Source: Flavobacteriaceae bacterium (lineage in GTDB: Bacteria > Bacteroidota > Bacteroidia > Flavobacteriales > Flavobacteriaceae). Taken from it: 44,111 bases of DNA. Below, one piece after another: positions 17,283-25,501 of the stretch (position 1 is the first letter of the stretch; every line of letters begins with the position of its first letter). The DNA lies in assembly GCA_947491985.1 (NCBI GenBank), contig CANLLR010000023.1, forward strand, positions 1-44,111, in the 5' to 3' direction. The notes below the pieces were generated by a model, which worked only from the letters and a program-made list of their open reading frames with translations, ran no database searches and was not told the origin of the DNA. A program made the position numbers and the translations under genes.

Positions 17283-18527
17283 TTAATACCAGCGTTTTTT
17301 ATTCTTTTTAGAGGCGTCCGATTTTCTTGAATTCGTTTCTTTCTTCTTATTTCTTAAATCAGGTTTAGCTTCCGGATTAGGTTCTTCATCGGTATAAGGA
17401 TACGGATGATCACTAATCACTTTAATATTCATACGAATCAGTTTTTCAATATCTTTCCAATACGGTTGCTCGTCTTTGGCACAAAATGAAATTGCCAATC
17501 CACTATTTCCTGCACGACCTGTTCTACCAATTCGGTGTACATACGTTTCAGAGATATTCGGAATATCGAAATTAATCACAAAAGGCAAACTTTCAATATC
17601 AATACCACGCGCTGCAATATCAGTTGCAACTAGAACAGAAATCTCTTTGTTTTTAAACGCTTCTAACACACGTTGACGTGCATTTTGCGACTTATCGCCG
17701 TGAATGGCTTCGGCTGTAACATTATTTTTCTTTAATGCTTTTACTACATTATCAGCACCGTGTTTGGTTCGGGTAAAAACTAAGACGTTTTCAATTTTAT
17801 CGTTTCGTATGATATGATACAACAATTTGCGTTTGTCTTCTTTACCTACAAAATATACTTTTTGATTAACGGTTTCGGCAGTTGATGAAACGGGCGTAAC
17901 TGAAACGTATTTTGGTTTGGTCAAAAAAGTATCGGCTAATTCGCGAATGGCCATAGGCATTGTAGCCGAAAAGAGTAACGTTTGGCGGTTGTCCGGTGTT
18001 AGTTTTACAATTTTCTTTACATCGTTAATAAAGCCCATGTCCAACATTTGGTCAGCTTCATCTAAAACCAAATGGTGCAAATGATCTAAATCGATATAAC
18101 CTTGCTTGTGTAAATCGAGTAAACGACCTGGTGTGGCAATTAATATATCGATACCTTTTTTTAGTTGATCCACTTGTGGCACCTGACTCACGCCACCAAA
18201 AATTACCATAGAACGTATGTTGGTATATTTTCCGTAGGTGTTAAAACTCTCATCAATTTGAATAGCCAATTCACGTGTTGGTGTAACTACTAGGGTTCTG
18301 ATGAGTTTTCTTTTGGCAGAAGAACCTACAATACGGTGTAATGAGTTGATGATTGGAATTGCAAAAGCAGCAGTTTTTCCGGTACCTGTTTGTGCGCAAC
18401 CTACCAAGTCAGTTCCTTCTAAAATGATAGGAATAGCTTGTTGCTGAATAGGAGTAGGGGTTTCATATCCTTCTTCTTGTAAAGATTGCTGTATGTTTTT
18501 TAATAAATTTAAATCGTTGAATGTCAT
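17283..18527 (-). CDS. DEAD-box RNA helicase (RhlE-like)
   Basis: ATP-dependent RNA helicase that remodels structured RNA, probably in ribosome assembly, RNA decay or cold adaptation. The 414 residues cover the two RecA-like domains and a short basic tail. Motifs are the Q motif (FNDLNLLKNIQQSLQEEGYETPTPIQ, here given in part, residues about 3-28), Walker A AQTGTGKT, PTRELAIQI, DEAD in VLDEADQMLDMGF, SAT in FSATMP, RGIDIESLP and HRIGRTGRAG. The C-terminal 40 residues are lysine and arginine rich (ending KKNKKRWY), a simple RNA-binding extension. A -7-like TATCTTTG (minus strand, 18579-18572) lies upstream. Assignment is firm; the subfamily is inferred from size. Confidence 0.93.
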   Translation of the reverse strand: MTFNDLNLLKNIQQSLQEEGYETPTPIQQQAIPIILEGTDLVGCAQTGTGKTAAFAIPIINSLHRIVGSSAKRKLIRTLVVTPTRELAIQIDESFNTYGKYTNIRSMVIFGGVSQVPQVDQLKKGIDILIATPGRLLDLHKQGYIDLDHLHHLVLDEADQMLDMGFINDVKKIVKLTPDNRQTLLFSATMPMAIRELADTFLTKPKYVSVTPVSSTAETVNQKVYFVGKEDKRKLLYHIIRNDKIENVLVFTRTKHGADNVVKALKKNNVTAEAIHGDKSQNARQRVLEAFKNKEISVLVATDIAARGIDIESLPFVINFDIPNISETYVHRIGRTGRAGNSGLAISFCAKDEQPYWKDIEKLIRMNIKVISDHPYPYTDEEPNPEAKPDLRNKKKETNSRKSDASKKNKKRWY

Positions 18528-18603
18528 AAAATAAAAATTGCTGAAATTGGATAAGTCCTTACATTTCGTGGCAAAGATAGGATTTATTTACCAAAGCATG
18601 CTT

Positions 18604-19644
18604 TTACAACTCGATTTCAACTTTTGCCTTCATAAAATCGGTAATCAAATACCCAATTAATTTTCCCACCAAATGGTTGTTTTTTTCATTACCTAAACTT
18701 GGTGCTCCTTCGCAAATATGTATATAAGCTGCATTTTTACTGGATCCGAAAAAGGAAATAAATCGTCGCAATTCTTCAACCGAAAATCCACTTAACGTCA
18801 TGGCGCTACTAGGAATATTCGGAATTGAGTCCAAATCAATCTCAATTCCGTAAAAGTCATTTTTTATAAATTCGAGAGCCAATATCATCTCATGAGCAAA
18901 ATTTTTCTCACGACGAATATTGACTTCGTCATACGTATTAAAACGCACGCGATTTTCCAAATCTTTTAATTCTTTTAATACACTTTTAGAAGTGTAACTC
19001 TCATGCAATCCAAAGATGAAGTAGTTTTGCAAAAAACCTTCTGAAAAAGCATACGAAAAGCCATTTCCGCTGTGTCTGCCTTCTAAAATTCGAAAATCAG
19101 AATGAGCGTCAAAATTAATTGCATTGATTGGCTTACCTTTAGCAAGAGCAGTTCCTTTGATATTTCCATAGGCATTATTATGTCCGCCTCCAATAACAAT
19201 AGGAATTTTTCCGGCTTTTACAATATGTGTAATAATATGAGCTACTTCTTTATCTATTTTAACCACCAATTCACTCATTTGCTTGCGGTCGTGAGTTGAG
19301 TTAAAATCGAGGTGTTGAATGGCTTCCATTTCTTCCGAAACATCCAACTGACCTAGAATAAGCAACTGAGATCCTTTACAAAATCGATTGTGTTGAATGT
19401 TGGCAATGCTTTTTATAGCACTTTCCCATGCCGAATCGGCACCTGGACGACCATAATTGGCGCGGACTCCAATATCTTCTGGAATGCCAAATAATACAAA
19501 TTGCTGTTCACACTCTTTTAGAAAAGCAACAATGTCTTTACCAGATGGTATGGTAACCATTTTTTCGCCAAATTTCACTTCACCACTGCGGTAGTTGGTA
19601 ATCTTTGACAAATCGGATATTGTAAATCGAATTAGTTTTTCCAT
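18604..19644 (-). CDS. hutG: Formimidoylglutamase (arginase/ureohydrolase family)
   Basis: Manganese ureohydrolase-fold enzyme. In histidine degradation HutG hydrolyses N-formimidoyl-L-glutamate to glutamate and formamide. Metal-ligand motifs are GGGHNNAYGN (residues about 153-162), NFDAHSDFR (about 177-185) and the third motif GIEIDLDSIPN, with the usual Asp-x-Asp. The length of 346 residues fits the long flavobacterial formimidoylglutamase group. The nearby hutI supports a role in histidine use rather than arginine hydrolysis. HutH and HutU are not in this window. The minus-strand sequence 19666-19659 (TATTTTTG) is a possible -7 element. Confidence 0.82.
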   Translation of the reverse strand: MEKLIRFTISDLSKITNYRSGEVKFGEKMVTIPSGKDIVAFLKECEQQFVLFGIPEDIGVRANYGRPGADSAWESAIKSIANIQHNRFCKGSQLLILGQLDVSEEMEAIQHLDFNSTHDRKQMSELVVKIDKEVAHIITHIVKAGKIPIVIGGGHNNAYGNIKGTALAKGKPINAINFDAHSDFRILEGRHSGNGFSYAFSEGFLQNYFIFGLHESYTSKSVLKELKDLENRVRFNTYDEVNIRREKNFAHEMILALEFIKNDFYGIEIDLDSIPNIPSSAMTLSGFSVEELRRFISFFGSSKNAAYIHICEGAPSLGNEKNNHLVGKLIGYLITDFMKAKVEIEL

Positions 19645-19760
19645 AATAATACTTTAGTCAAAAATAGTATAATTATGTAAACAAACCTTAATATTATATA
19701 AAGTTACAGTTATGCATTTTTATTAATTTTAATTATTAATTTTATAAAAAAATAGATACC

Positions 19761-20645
19761 ATGGAAAATCAAAAAAGTAATTCGCCTTTAAAAGCTGCAA
19801 TATTAGTGCTTTCTTTATTATTAGTAGGAAGCGTTATTTATATCTTTAAATTGACTAACGAAACGTCTTCGTTGGAAAATACAGTGACTACCGTAAAAAC
19901 GGAGAAGGAAAATGTGTTAAAAGAGTTGCAAGAATTAAAGTCAACTTATGACGCAGCTATTGCTGAAAACACATCAATGTCGGATGAACTTATTACCGAA
20001 AGAGAAAAAGTTGTTGGATTAATTGCCAAAGTTGAAAAATCAAATGGCGATGTAACTTCACTAAAAAAATACAAGCAACAATATCTTGATTTACAAACGA
20101 AAATGAATGGTTTGATGCAAGAAGTAGAAATGTTAACAAAGGAGAATCAAACGTTGACAACCAATTTGGATAGTACAAAAGTTGTTTTAGAGGATACAAA
20201 AAATTACACCAAAACACTTGTTGGTCAAAATGAAGAGTTAGCTAAAACTGTTTAAAAAGGATCAAAATTATCGGTTACAAATTTGAAAACAGCAGCCTAC
20301 AAACAACGAAGTTCTGGAAAACAAGTTGCCACAGAAAGAGCGGGTAGAGCTGATGTATTAAAAGTAAGTTTTACCATTGCTGAAAATAGCATTGCAAAAA
20401 CGGGAGATAAAACGTATTATGTTCAAGTTATTGATAGCAAGAATAATGTTTTGGGCGATAAAGTAACTACTTCTTTTGATGATAAATCGTTAACCTACAG
20501 TTTTACAACTAACGTAAAATACGAAAACAAATCGGTTGAAGTTTCGCAAGATTTGCCTGGAAAAGACTTTGCAAAAGGAACGTATTTTGTGAACGTTTTC
20601 GACAAAGCAGAATTAGTATCTAAGTCAAGTTTTACACTAAAATAG
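19761..20645 (+). pseudogene. Coiled-coil membrane-anchored protein, paralogue A, with in-frame stop
   Basis: The frame runs 295 codons from the ATG at 19761 but is interrupted by TAA at codon 165 (20253-20255), between NEELAKTV and KGSKLSVTNLKTAAYK. The frame is unchanged across the stop and the downstream part (TTG at 20283 is probably not a real start) is intact. Layout: short cytosolic N-terminus; membrane helix at about residues 10-30 (LKAAILVLSLLLVGSVIYIF); long coiled coil to about 165; and a C-terminal beta-rich domain from about 180 (SFTIAENSIAKTGDKTYYVQ, SFDDKSLTYSF, KGTYFVNVFDKAEL). It is paralogous along its length to the next gene. I do not know a function. A G-to-T change of a GAA codon would explain the stop. 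Confidence 0.8.
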
Positions 20646-20665
20646 GCACTTTGCAATTATAATTT

Positions 20666-20691
20666 AAGGCACGCTAGTCGTGCCTTTTTTT
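20666..20691 (+). terminator. Rho-independent terminator
   Basis: Perfect 8-bp stem AAGGCACG (20666-20673) / CGTGCCTT (20679-20686) with a 5-nt loop, followed by a run of T. It ends transcription of coiled-coil paralogue A. Confidence 0.85.
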
Positions 20692-20717
20692 GTTTATAAC
20701 TTCTATCATTTCGAATT

Positions 20718-20745
20718 TTGAACGGTTGGCATTTTCTTATTTTTG
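20718..20745 (+). promoter_or_regulatory. Promoter for coiled-coil paralogue B
   Basis: TTG at 20718-20720, 17-nt spacer, TATTTTTG at 20738-20745: a full Bacteroidota consensus match. The predicted leader is only about 13 nt. With the upstream terminator it shows that the two paralogues are separate transcription units. Confidence 0.55.
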
Positions 20746-20763
20746 TTTAAATAACTTTTTACT

Positions 20764-21747
20764 ATGGCAACTGCTAAAAACACCACTGCTTTATACATAA
20801 TAATTGCTGTTCTCATTATGTGTTTGGCTGCAAGTATTGGCTATAATTTTGGCAATATAAATGCAACTGCTAATCCCAATTCATCCAACTCGATGAATGC
20901 CATCAATAGTAAAGTGCTAAAAGAAATAGAAGAGTTAAAATCTATTTACGATACAAAAATTGCTGAAAAGAAATCCACTTACAAAGACTTAGAAGCAGAA
21001 AAAGCTAAAGTGGAAAAACTTTTGGCTGAGTTAGAAGAAACCAAAGGCAATGCCAATGCACTTTTGAAATACAAAGAAGAATACCAAAATTTAGAAGCCA
21101 AAATGCGTGTTTTAGTAGATGAAATTGTGGTACTGAAATCGAGTAAATCAAAAGCAGTAACCAAAGTAAAAGCGACAAAACCAGTCACTTTAGACAGTAA
21201 AAAACCTACATTAAATGCTGTAAAAAACCCAAAGAAAGCTACAATTGTTGCAAAAACTCCTGCAAATGAAGTGCCAAAGCAAGTAGTTGAAACGCCCCAA
21301 CCTACAATAGAAATTGTCAAACCTAAAGTCGAATTTCCTGAAAAAAAGGTTGAAAAAGTGTACACACCTTTGAATATTTCTAATTTAAAAGCTGTTGGTT
21401 ATATAGCTAAATCAGCTACCAACAAAGAAGAAACCAATTCTGCAAGTAAAACGGATTTGATTAAAATTAGTTTTTTTATTGAAGGAAATCCCAATGCAAA
21501 AGCGGAAGAGAAAAAATACTACATTCAAGTTGTTGACGTCAATAACAAAGTAGTAGGTAAACGAATCACTGAGTTTTTTGATGATCGATCAATTACTTAC
21601 AGTTTGTCTAAAACAATTCCGTATGATAATCAATACGTTGCCATTTCGCAAGAATTAATTGCTTCTGAATTTGAAAAAGGAACCTACACTGTAAATGTGT
21701 ATGAAAGAAGTAAACTGTTGGCAAAAACTACTTTTGTTTTAAAATAA
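20764..21747 (+). CDS. Coiled-coil membrane-anchored protein, paralogue B
   Basis: Uncharacterised protein of 327 residues. One membrane helix at about 9-28 (LYIIIAVLIMCLAASIGYNF) is followed by a coiled coil at about 45-125 (EELKSIYDTKIAEKKSTYKD, KYKEEYQNLEAKMR), a Lys/Pro/Thr-rich flexible linker at about 125-200 and a C-terminal domain at about 205-327. Its C-terminal domain matches paralogue A: KTDLIKISFFIEGNPNAKAE, YYIQVVDVNNKVVG, FFDDRSITYSL and KGTYTVNVYERSKLLAKTTF. The topology suggests an inner-membrane anchor with the beta domain projecting into the periplasm. It has its own promoter. Its stop lies 1 nt from that of the convergent hutI. Unlike A it is intact. Function unknown; the hut genes on either side need not be related. 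Confidence 0.82.
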   Translation: MATAKNTTALYIIIAVLIMCLAASIGYNFGNINATANPNSSNSMNAINSKVLKEIEELKSIYDTKIAEKKSTYKDLEAEKAKVEKLLAELEETKGNANALLKYKEEYQNLEAKMRVLVDEIVVLKSSKSKAVTKVKATKPVTLDSKKPTLNAVKNPKKATIVAKTPANEVPKQVVETPQPTIEIVKPKVEFPEKKVEKVYTPLNISNLKAVGYIAKSATNKEETNSASKTDLIKISFFIEGNPNAKAEEKKYYIQVVDVNNKVVGKRITEFFDDRSITYSLSKTIPYDNQYVAISQELIASEFEKGTYTVNVYERSKLLAKTTFVLK

Positions 21748-21748
21748 T

Positions 21749-22984
21749 TTAGATAACGTTACCGTCTAACAGTACACAATCAATTAAGTTGCTACCAAAA
21801 GCATAGGGCAATTGGTAATACGAACTGATTGGTTTTGTGACGATTAGATTTGCTTTTTTTCCAATGGTAATGCTTCCATGCGTATTCGAAATCCCCATCG
21901 CATAAGCTCCGTTTATGGTTGCTGCGTTGATGGCTTCTTCGGGAGTCATTTTCATTTTAATGCAAGCTGTAGCTACAACGAAATTCATATTTCCTGATGG
22001 CGTAGAACCCGGATTAAAATCGGTTGCCAAAGCTAAAGGCAAACCTGCCGAAAGCATTTTTCGCGCTGGAGTATACGGTATACATAAAAAATAAGAACAA
22101 CTTGGTAACGCTACAGCCATGGTAGCTGAGTTTTTTAACACCTCGATGTCATCATCGGTTACGACTTCCAAATGATCTACAGAAAGTGCGTTTTGATTGA
22201 CACCCATAGCAATTCCACCAATCGCATTGAATTGGTTGACATGAATTTTGGGTTGCAAGCCGCATTTTTTTCCCGCTTCCAAAATTTGTTCGGTTTCAAT
22301 CACCGAAAAATAACCTGTTTCACAAAATACATCGATATAATCGGCTAAATTTTCAGCCGCTATTTTCGGCAACATTTCATTAATAAGTAAATCAATGTAA
22401 CCTTGGTGATTGTCTTTAAATTGTGCAGGAAAAGCATGTGCTCCTAAAAAAGTAGCTCGAATTTTTATGGGATAATTTTTCGCCAATTTTTTAATAACTC
22501 GCAACATTTTCAATTCGCCTTCTACTGTTAAACCGTAACCCGATTTAATTTCGACAGCACCCGTTCCGAGTTGCATTACTTCTTCTAAGCGTGCTTTAGA
22601 TTGGTTGTAAATTTCGTCTTCAGAAGTTTCGTTTAATTTTGCAGCCGAATTCAAAATACCTCCGCCGCGATTTGCAATTTCTTCATAGGTTAATCCGTTG
22701 ATTCTGTCAACAAATTCTTGTTCTCTATTTCCAGCATATACAATGTGGGTATGACTGTCACACCATGTTGGTAAAACGACTTTACCAGTAGCGTCAATGG
22801 TTTTATTTGCATTTATTTTTGGACAGTTTTCCATCGAACCAAAATCGGCAATCACGTCATTTTCAATAAGCAAATAGGCGTTTTTTAAAGTCGGTAAAAC
22901 AGCCATTTCAGCTCCAGATACTTTATTTACAGCAGTATCTCTAATTTGTAGCAGTTCTTGAATATTGATGATTAGAGTAGTCAT
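21749..22984 (-). CDS. hutI: Imidazolonepropionase
   Basis: Amidohydrolase-superfamily enzyme of histidine degradation. It hydrolyses 4-imidazolone-5-propanoate to N-formimidoyl-L-glutamate, the substrate of the formimidoylglutamase encoded at 18604-19644. Seen: VVLPTWCDSHTHIVYAG with the metal-binding HxH, EIKSGYGLTVEGELKML, FLGAHAFPAQF, HVNQFNAIGG, and ATDFNPGSTPSGNM near the C-terminus. The frame extends to 23041, but the start is placed at the ATG 22982-22984 (MTTLIINIQELLQIRD), which gives 411 residues, the normal length for HutI. An AT-rich palindrome (tctaaatttaga) lies upstream near 23030. Confidence 0.94.
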   Translation of the reverse strand: MTTLIINIQELLQIRDTAVNKVSGAEMAVLPTLKNAYLLIENDVIADFGSMENCPKINANKTIDATGKVVLPTWCDSHTHIVYAGNREQEFVDRINGLTYEEIANRGGGILNSAAKLNETSEDEIYNQSKARLEEVMQLGTGAVEIKSGYGLTVEGELKMLRVIKKLAKNYPIKIRATFLGAHAFPAQFKDNHQGYIDLLINEMLPKIAAENLADYIDVFCETGYFSVIETEQILEAGKKCGLQPKIHVNQFNAIGGIAMGVNQNALSVDHLEVVTDDDIEVLKNSATMAVALPSCSYFLCIPYTPARKMLSAGLPLALATDFNPGSTPSGNMNFVVATACIKMKMTPEEAINAATINGAYAMGISNTHGSITIGKKANLIVTKPISSYYQLPYAFGSNLIDCVLLDGNVI

Positions 22985-23065
22985 AAACGAATTTTTGGTA
23001 AAATTACTTTTAAAAAAATAATTATATCTAAATTTAGACAAAATTTCAGATATTAATCTTTAAAA

Positions 23066-23205
23066 AGTAGTCGATACTAATTACACTAATTTTCACTAAT
23101 TAGTAAGTTTTGAAATTATTGACACGAATTTTTACTGTACTAGATAAATCTGTGAAATTTAAGAATAATTAGTTCGTGTTAATTCGTGTAATTCGTGTAA
23201 AAAAA
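23066..23205. repeat. Short AT-rich interspersed repeats upstream of corA
   Basis: The 227-nt gap between hutI and corA holds degenerate units acactaatt / tcactaatt (23083-23103) and acacgaatt (23122-23130), with their reverse complements attcgtgta in tandem (23172-23200). The plus- and minus-sense units together form an imperfect inverted repeat. Such attcgtgta-type units recur in flavobacterial intergenic DNA. I see no clear promoter here. Confidence 0.5.
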
Positions 23206-23211
23206 AAGTTA

Positions 23212-24282
23212 GTGCGAAAAATTAAATACAAAAAAGGACGTAAAGTAATTCCGAGTATCCTAGAATACACAGGAATTCATAAAACCATAAAAACTGAAGT
23301 GCAGTTGTTTGTTTATGACAACGAAAGTTTGGACGAATACAAGCATTTTACGACATCCGATTTACAACAATGTGTTGATTATACAAAAGTCAATTGGTTA
23401 AACATTCACGGGTTGAATGATATTGCTGCTATTCAAGAAATTGGTGCTAACTTCTCTATTGATAATTTTATACTTGGTGATATTTTAAACACCACTAAAC
23501 GAACCAAATTGGATGAGTATAATGATGTTTTATTCTTTAACATTAAATCGTTGTTACCCATTGAAGATTCAAATATAATTGGAGTAGAGCAGATTAGTTT
23601 TTTATTAAAGAAAGGGATTTTAATTTCGTTTCAAGAAAAGCGAAGCGATTTTTTTGTTCACATTCGCGAGCGTATTAGAACCCATGCTGGAATCGTAAGA
23701 AATAAGAAAGCCGACTATTTGTTGTATTTATTGTTAGACGCTATAATGGAAAATTTTTACATCACTATCGAAAGTGAAGAAGATAAGGTAGAACATTTAA
23801 TAAATATTGCCAAAACAAGTACCGAACGTACTGTTTTAGAAGAGGTAGAAAAACACCGCGATAATTATAATTTTTTAAAACGATCCATTATTCCGTTACG
23901 GGATTCATTGTATGCAATAAAAAGCATTAAGGATGACGAAATTTTTAATGAAATTGATGACAAGAATTTTACCTTTTTTGATCGGTTACATCAAAAATCA
24001 TTGGAACTTTTAGAACAAATAGAATATGATTTAGCTACAATTGATAGTGTTTCTAATTTTTATTTTTCGACACAAAACCACAAATTAAATGAGGTCATGA
24101 AAACCTTAACAGTGGTTTCGGTTTTCTTTATGCCATTAACTTTTATTGTTGGGGTGTATGGAATGAATTTTGAAAACATGCCCGAATTGAAATGGGAGTA
24201 TGGGTATTTTATTATTTTGGGATTGATGTTTATGTTATTTGTAGGAATGGCGGTATACTTCAAAAAGAAGAAATGGTATTAA
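23212..24282 (+). CDS. corA: CorA-type magnesium/cobalt transporter
   Basis: Inner-membrane pentameric Mg2+ (Co2+) channel. The large N-terminal cytosolic domain (about residues 1-290) includes HTYDNE-like strand LFVYDNESLDEY and helix repeats such as LLYLLLDAIMENFYITIE. Two C-terminal membrane helices flank the signature YGMNFENMPE, and the C-terminus is KKKKWY. I place the start at the GTG at 23212-23214 (VRKIKYKKGRK, read as Met), giving 356 residues. The frame is open 12 codons further to a TTG at 23176, but that stretch is intergenic repeat sequence. The gene abuts nhaA tail to tail with a 1-nt gap. Confidence 0.9.
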   Translation: MRKIKYKKGRKVIPSILEYTGIHKTIKTEVQLFVYDNESLDEYKHFTTSDLQQCVDYTKVNWLNIHGLNDIAAIQEIGANFSIDNFILGDILNTTKRTKLDEYNDVLFFNIKSLLPIEDSNIIGVEQISFLLKKGILISFQEKRSDFFVHIRERIRTHAGIVRNKKADYLLYLLLDAIMENFYITIESEEDKVEHLINIAKTSTERTVLEEVEKHRDNYNFLKRSIIPLRDSLYAIKSIKDDEIFNEIDDKNFTFFDRLHQKSLELLEQIEYDLATIDSVSNFYFSTQNHKLNEVMKTLTVVSVFFMPLTFIVGVYGMNFENMPELKWEYGYFIILGLMFMLFVGMAVYFKKKKWY

Positions 24283-24283
24283 A

Positions 24284-25441
24284 TCATAAATTATTAGAAC
24301 TATTTGCTTGATTTTTCAAAGCCGTTTTCAAAAAGAAAAAGCCAATAACTCCAGCAATTAATGAAGCCAACAAAATCATAATCTTAGCATTATCAATATG
24401 TTCCGCATCAGAAAAGGCGAGGAGGGTGATAAAAATTGACATGGTGAAACCAATTCCACCTAAAAATCCTACACCAAACAAAGATTTCCAATTCAGATCG
24501 TCGGGTAAATGACAGATTTTTAGTTTGACTGCAAAATAACTAAAAAGAAAAATTCCAATAGGCTTTCCAAAAATTAAACCCAATGCAATTCCCAACGTGT
24601 AAGTTTCTAACATGGCGTGTTCCCAACCCGAATTGATTATTATGGCTGTGTTTGCCAATGCAAATAAGGGCAAAATAAAAAAAGCTACAGGCCTGTGCAA
24701 CCAATGCTGCATAATGTAGGATGTTGATTTTTCATCACCATTACCAAAAGGCAAAGCAAAAGCCAATAAGACTCCAGTTATTGTAGCATGAACTCCCGAA
24801 TTAAGCATAAAATACCACATAAAGAAACCGCCAATTAAATACGGAATAAGGTTGCGCACTTTTAAACGATTAAAAACCAACAACAATGCAAAAATTGAAA
24901 GTGAGATAATGAGGTTGGTCCACAATATCGATTTGGTATAAAAAATGGCTATGATTAAAATAGCACCTAAATCGTCTATTACAGCCAAAGCCGTTAAAAA
25001 TATTTTTAACGATATCGGAACTTTATTTCCCAACAGCGATAAGATACCAATGGCAAAAGCGATATCGGTTGCCATCGGAATTCCGAAACCTGATTGCGTA
25101 TCGGTTCCATAATTGAAAATCAAATACAATCCTGCAGGAAGTAACATCCCACCAACAGCTGCAGAAAATGGAAGCAAAGCACTTTTTACGGATGATAATT
25201 CGCCATCATACAATTCGCGTTCCAATTCCAATCCAATAAGTAAAAAGAAAATGGTCATTAACCCATCGTTAATCCAATGTTCTAAGCTATGTTGTCCCAT
25301 TTGTATGTGCCAAAATCCAACATAACTTTCGCCAATGAATGAGTTTGCTATAAGAAGTGATAAAAGGGTGCAAAAAATAAGTGTGAATCCGCCTGATTTT
25401 TCACTTTCAAAGAAGTCGTGGTATAATTTAGAAATTTTCAT
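24284..25441 (-). CDS. nhaA: Na+/H+ antiporter NhaA
   Basis: Electrogenic inner-membrane antiporter that expels one Na+ for two H+, supporting sodium and alkaline tolerance. There are about 11-12 hydrophobic helices over 385 residues. The functional acidic pair is present in ALAVIDDLGAI (Asp156, Asp157, equivalent to Asp163/164 of the E. coli protein) as is the Asp126 region MATDIAFAIG (E. coli Asp133). FFLLIGLELERE near residue 65 and the C-terminal GFLGGIGFTMSIF are typical. A -7-like TACCTTTG (minus strand 25462-25455) lies 14 nt upstream of the ATG. A second antiporter of a different family is encoded just upstream. Confidence 0.95.
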   Translation of the reverse strand: MKISKLYHDFFESEKSGGFTLIFCTLLSLLIANSFIGESYVGFWHIQMGQHSLEHWINDGLMTIFFLLIGLELERELYDGELSSVKSALLPFSAAVGGMLLPAGLYLIFNYGTDTQSGFGIPMATDIAFAIGILSLLGNKVPISLKIFLTALAVIDDLGAILIIAIFYTKSILWTNLIISLSIFALLLVFNRLKVRNLIPYLIGGFFMWYFMLNSGVHATITGVLLAFALPFGNGDEKSTSYIMQHWLHRPVAFFILPLFALANTAIIINSGWEHAMLETYTLGIALGLIFGKPIGIFLFSYFAVKLKICHLPDDLNWKSLFGVGFLGGIGFTMSIFITLLAFSDAEHIDNAKIMILLASLIAGVIGFFFLKTALKNQANSSNNL

Positions 25442-25501
25442 TTTATATAAAAAACAAAGGTACTTACTTTAATTGTGGCTTGAAATAAGAATTATACGAA
25501 A

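Noticed and set aside
4998..20645. Stop-codon reassignment or UAA readthrough to explain the two in-frame TAA codons
   Set aside because: Many other genes in the window end in TAA at the expected family length, and RF2, which reads UAA, is present and normal. No readthrough signal is visible around either stop.
18604..22984. A complete hut operon
   Set aside because: Only hutG and hutI are present, they are separated by two plus-strand genes, and hutH and hutU are missing from the window.
23176..23211. Upstream TTG start for CorA
   Set aside because: The added 12 residues are translated from attcgtgta-type intergenic repeats; the GTG at 23212 starts the conserved sequence.
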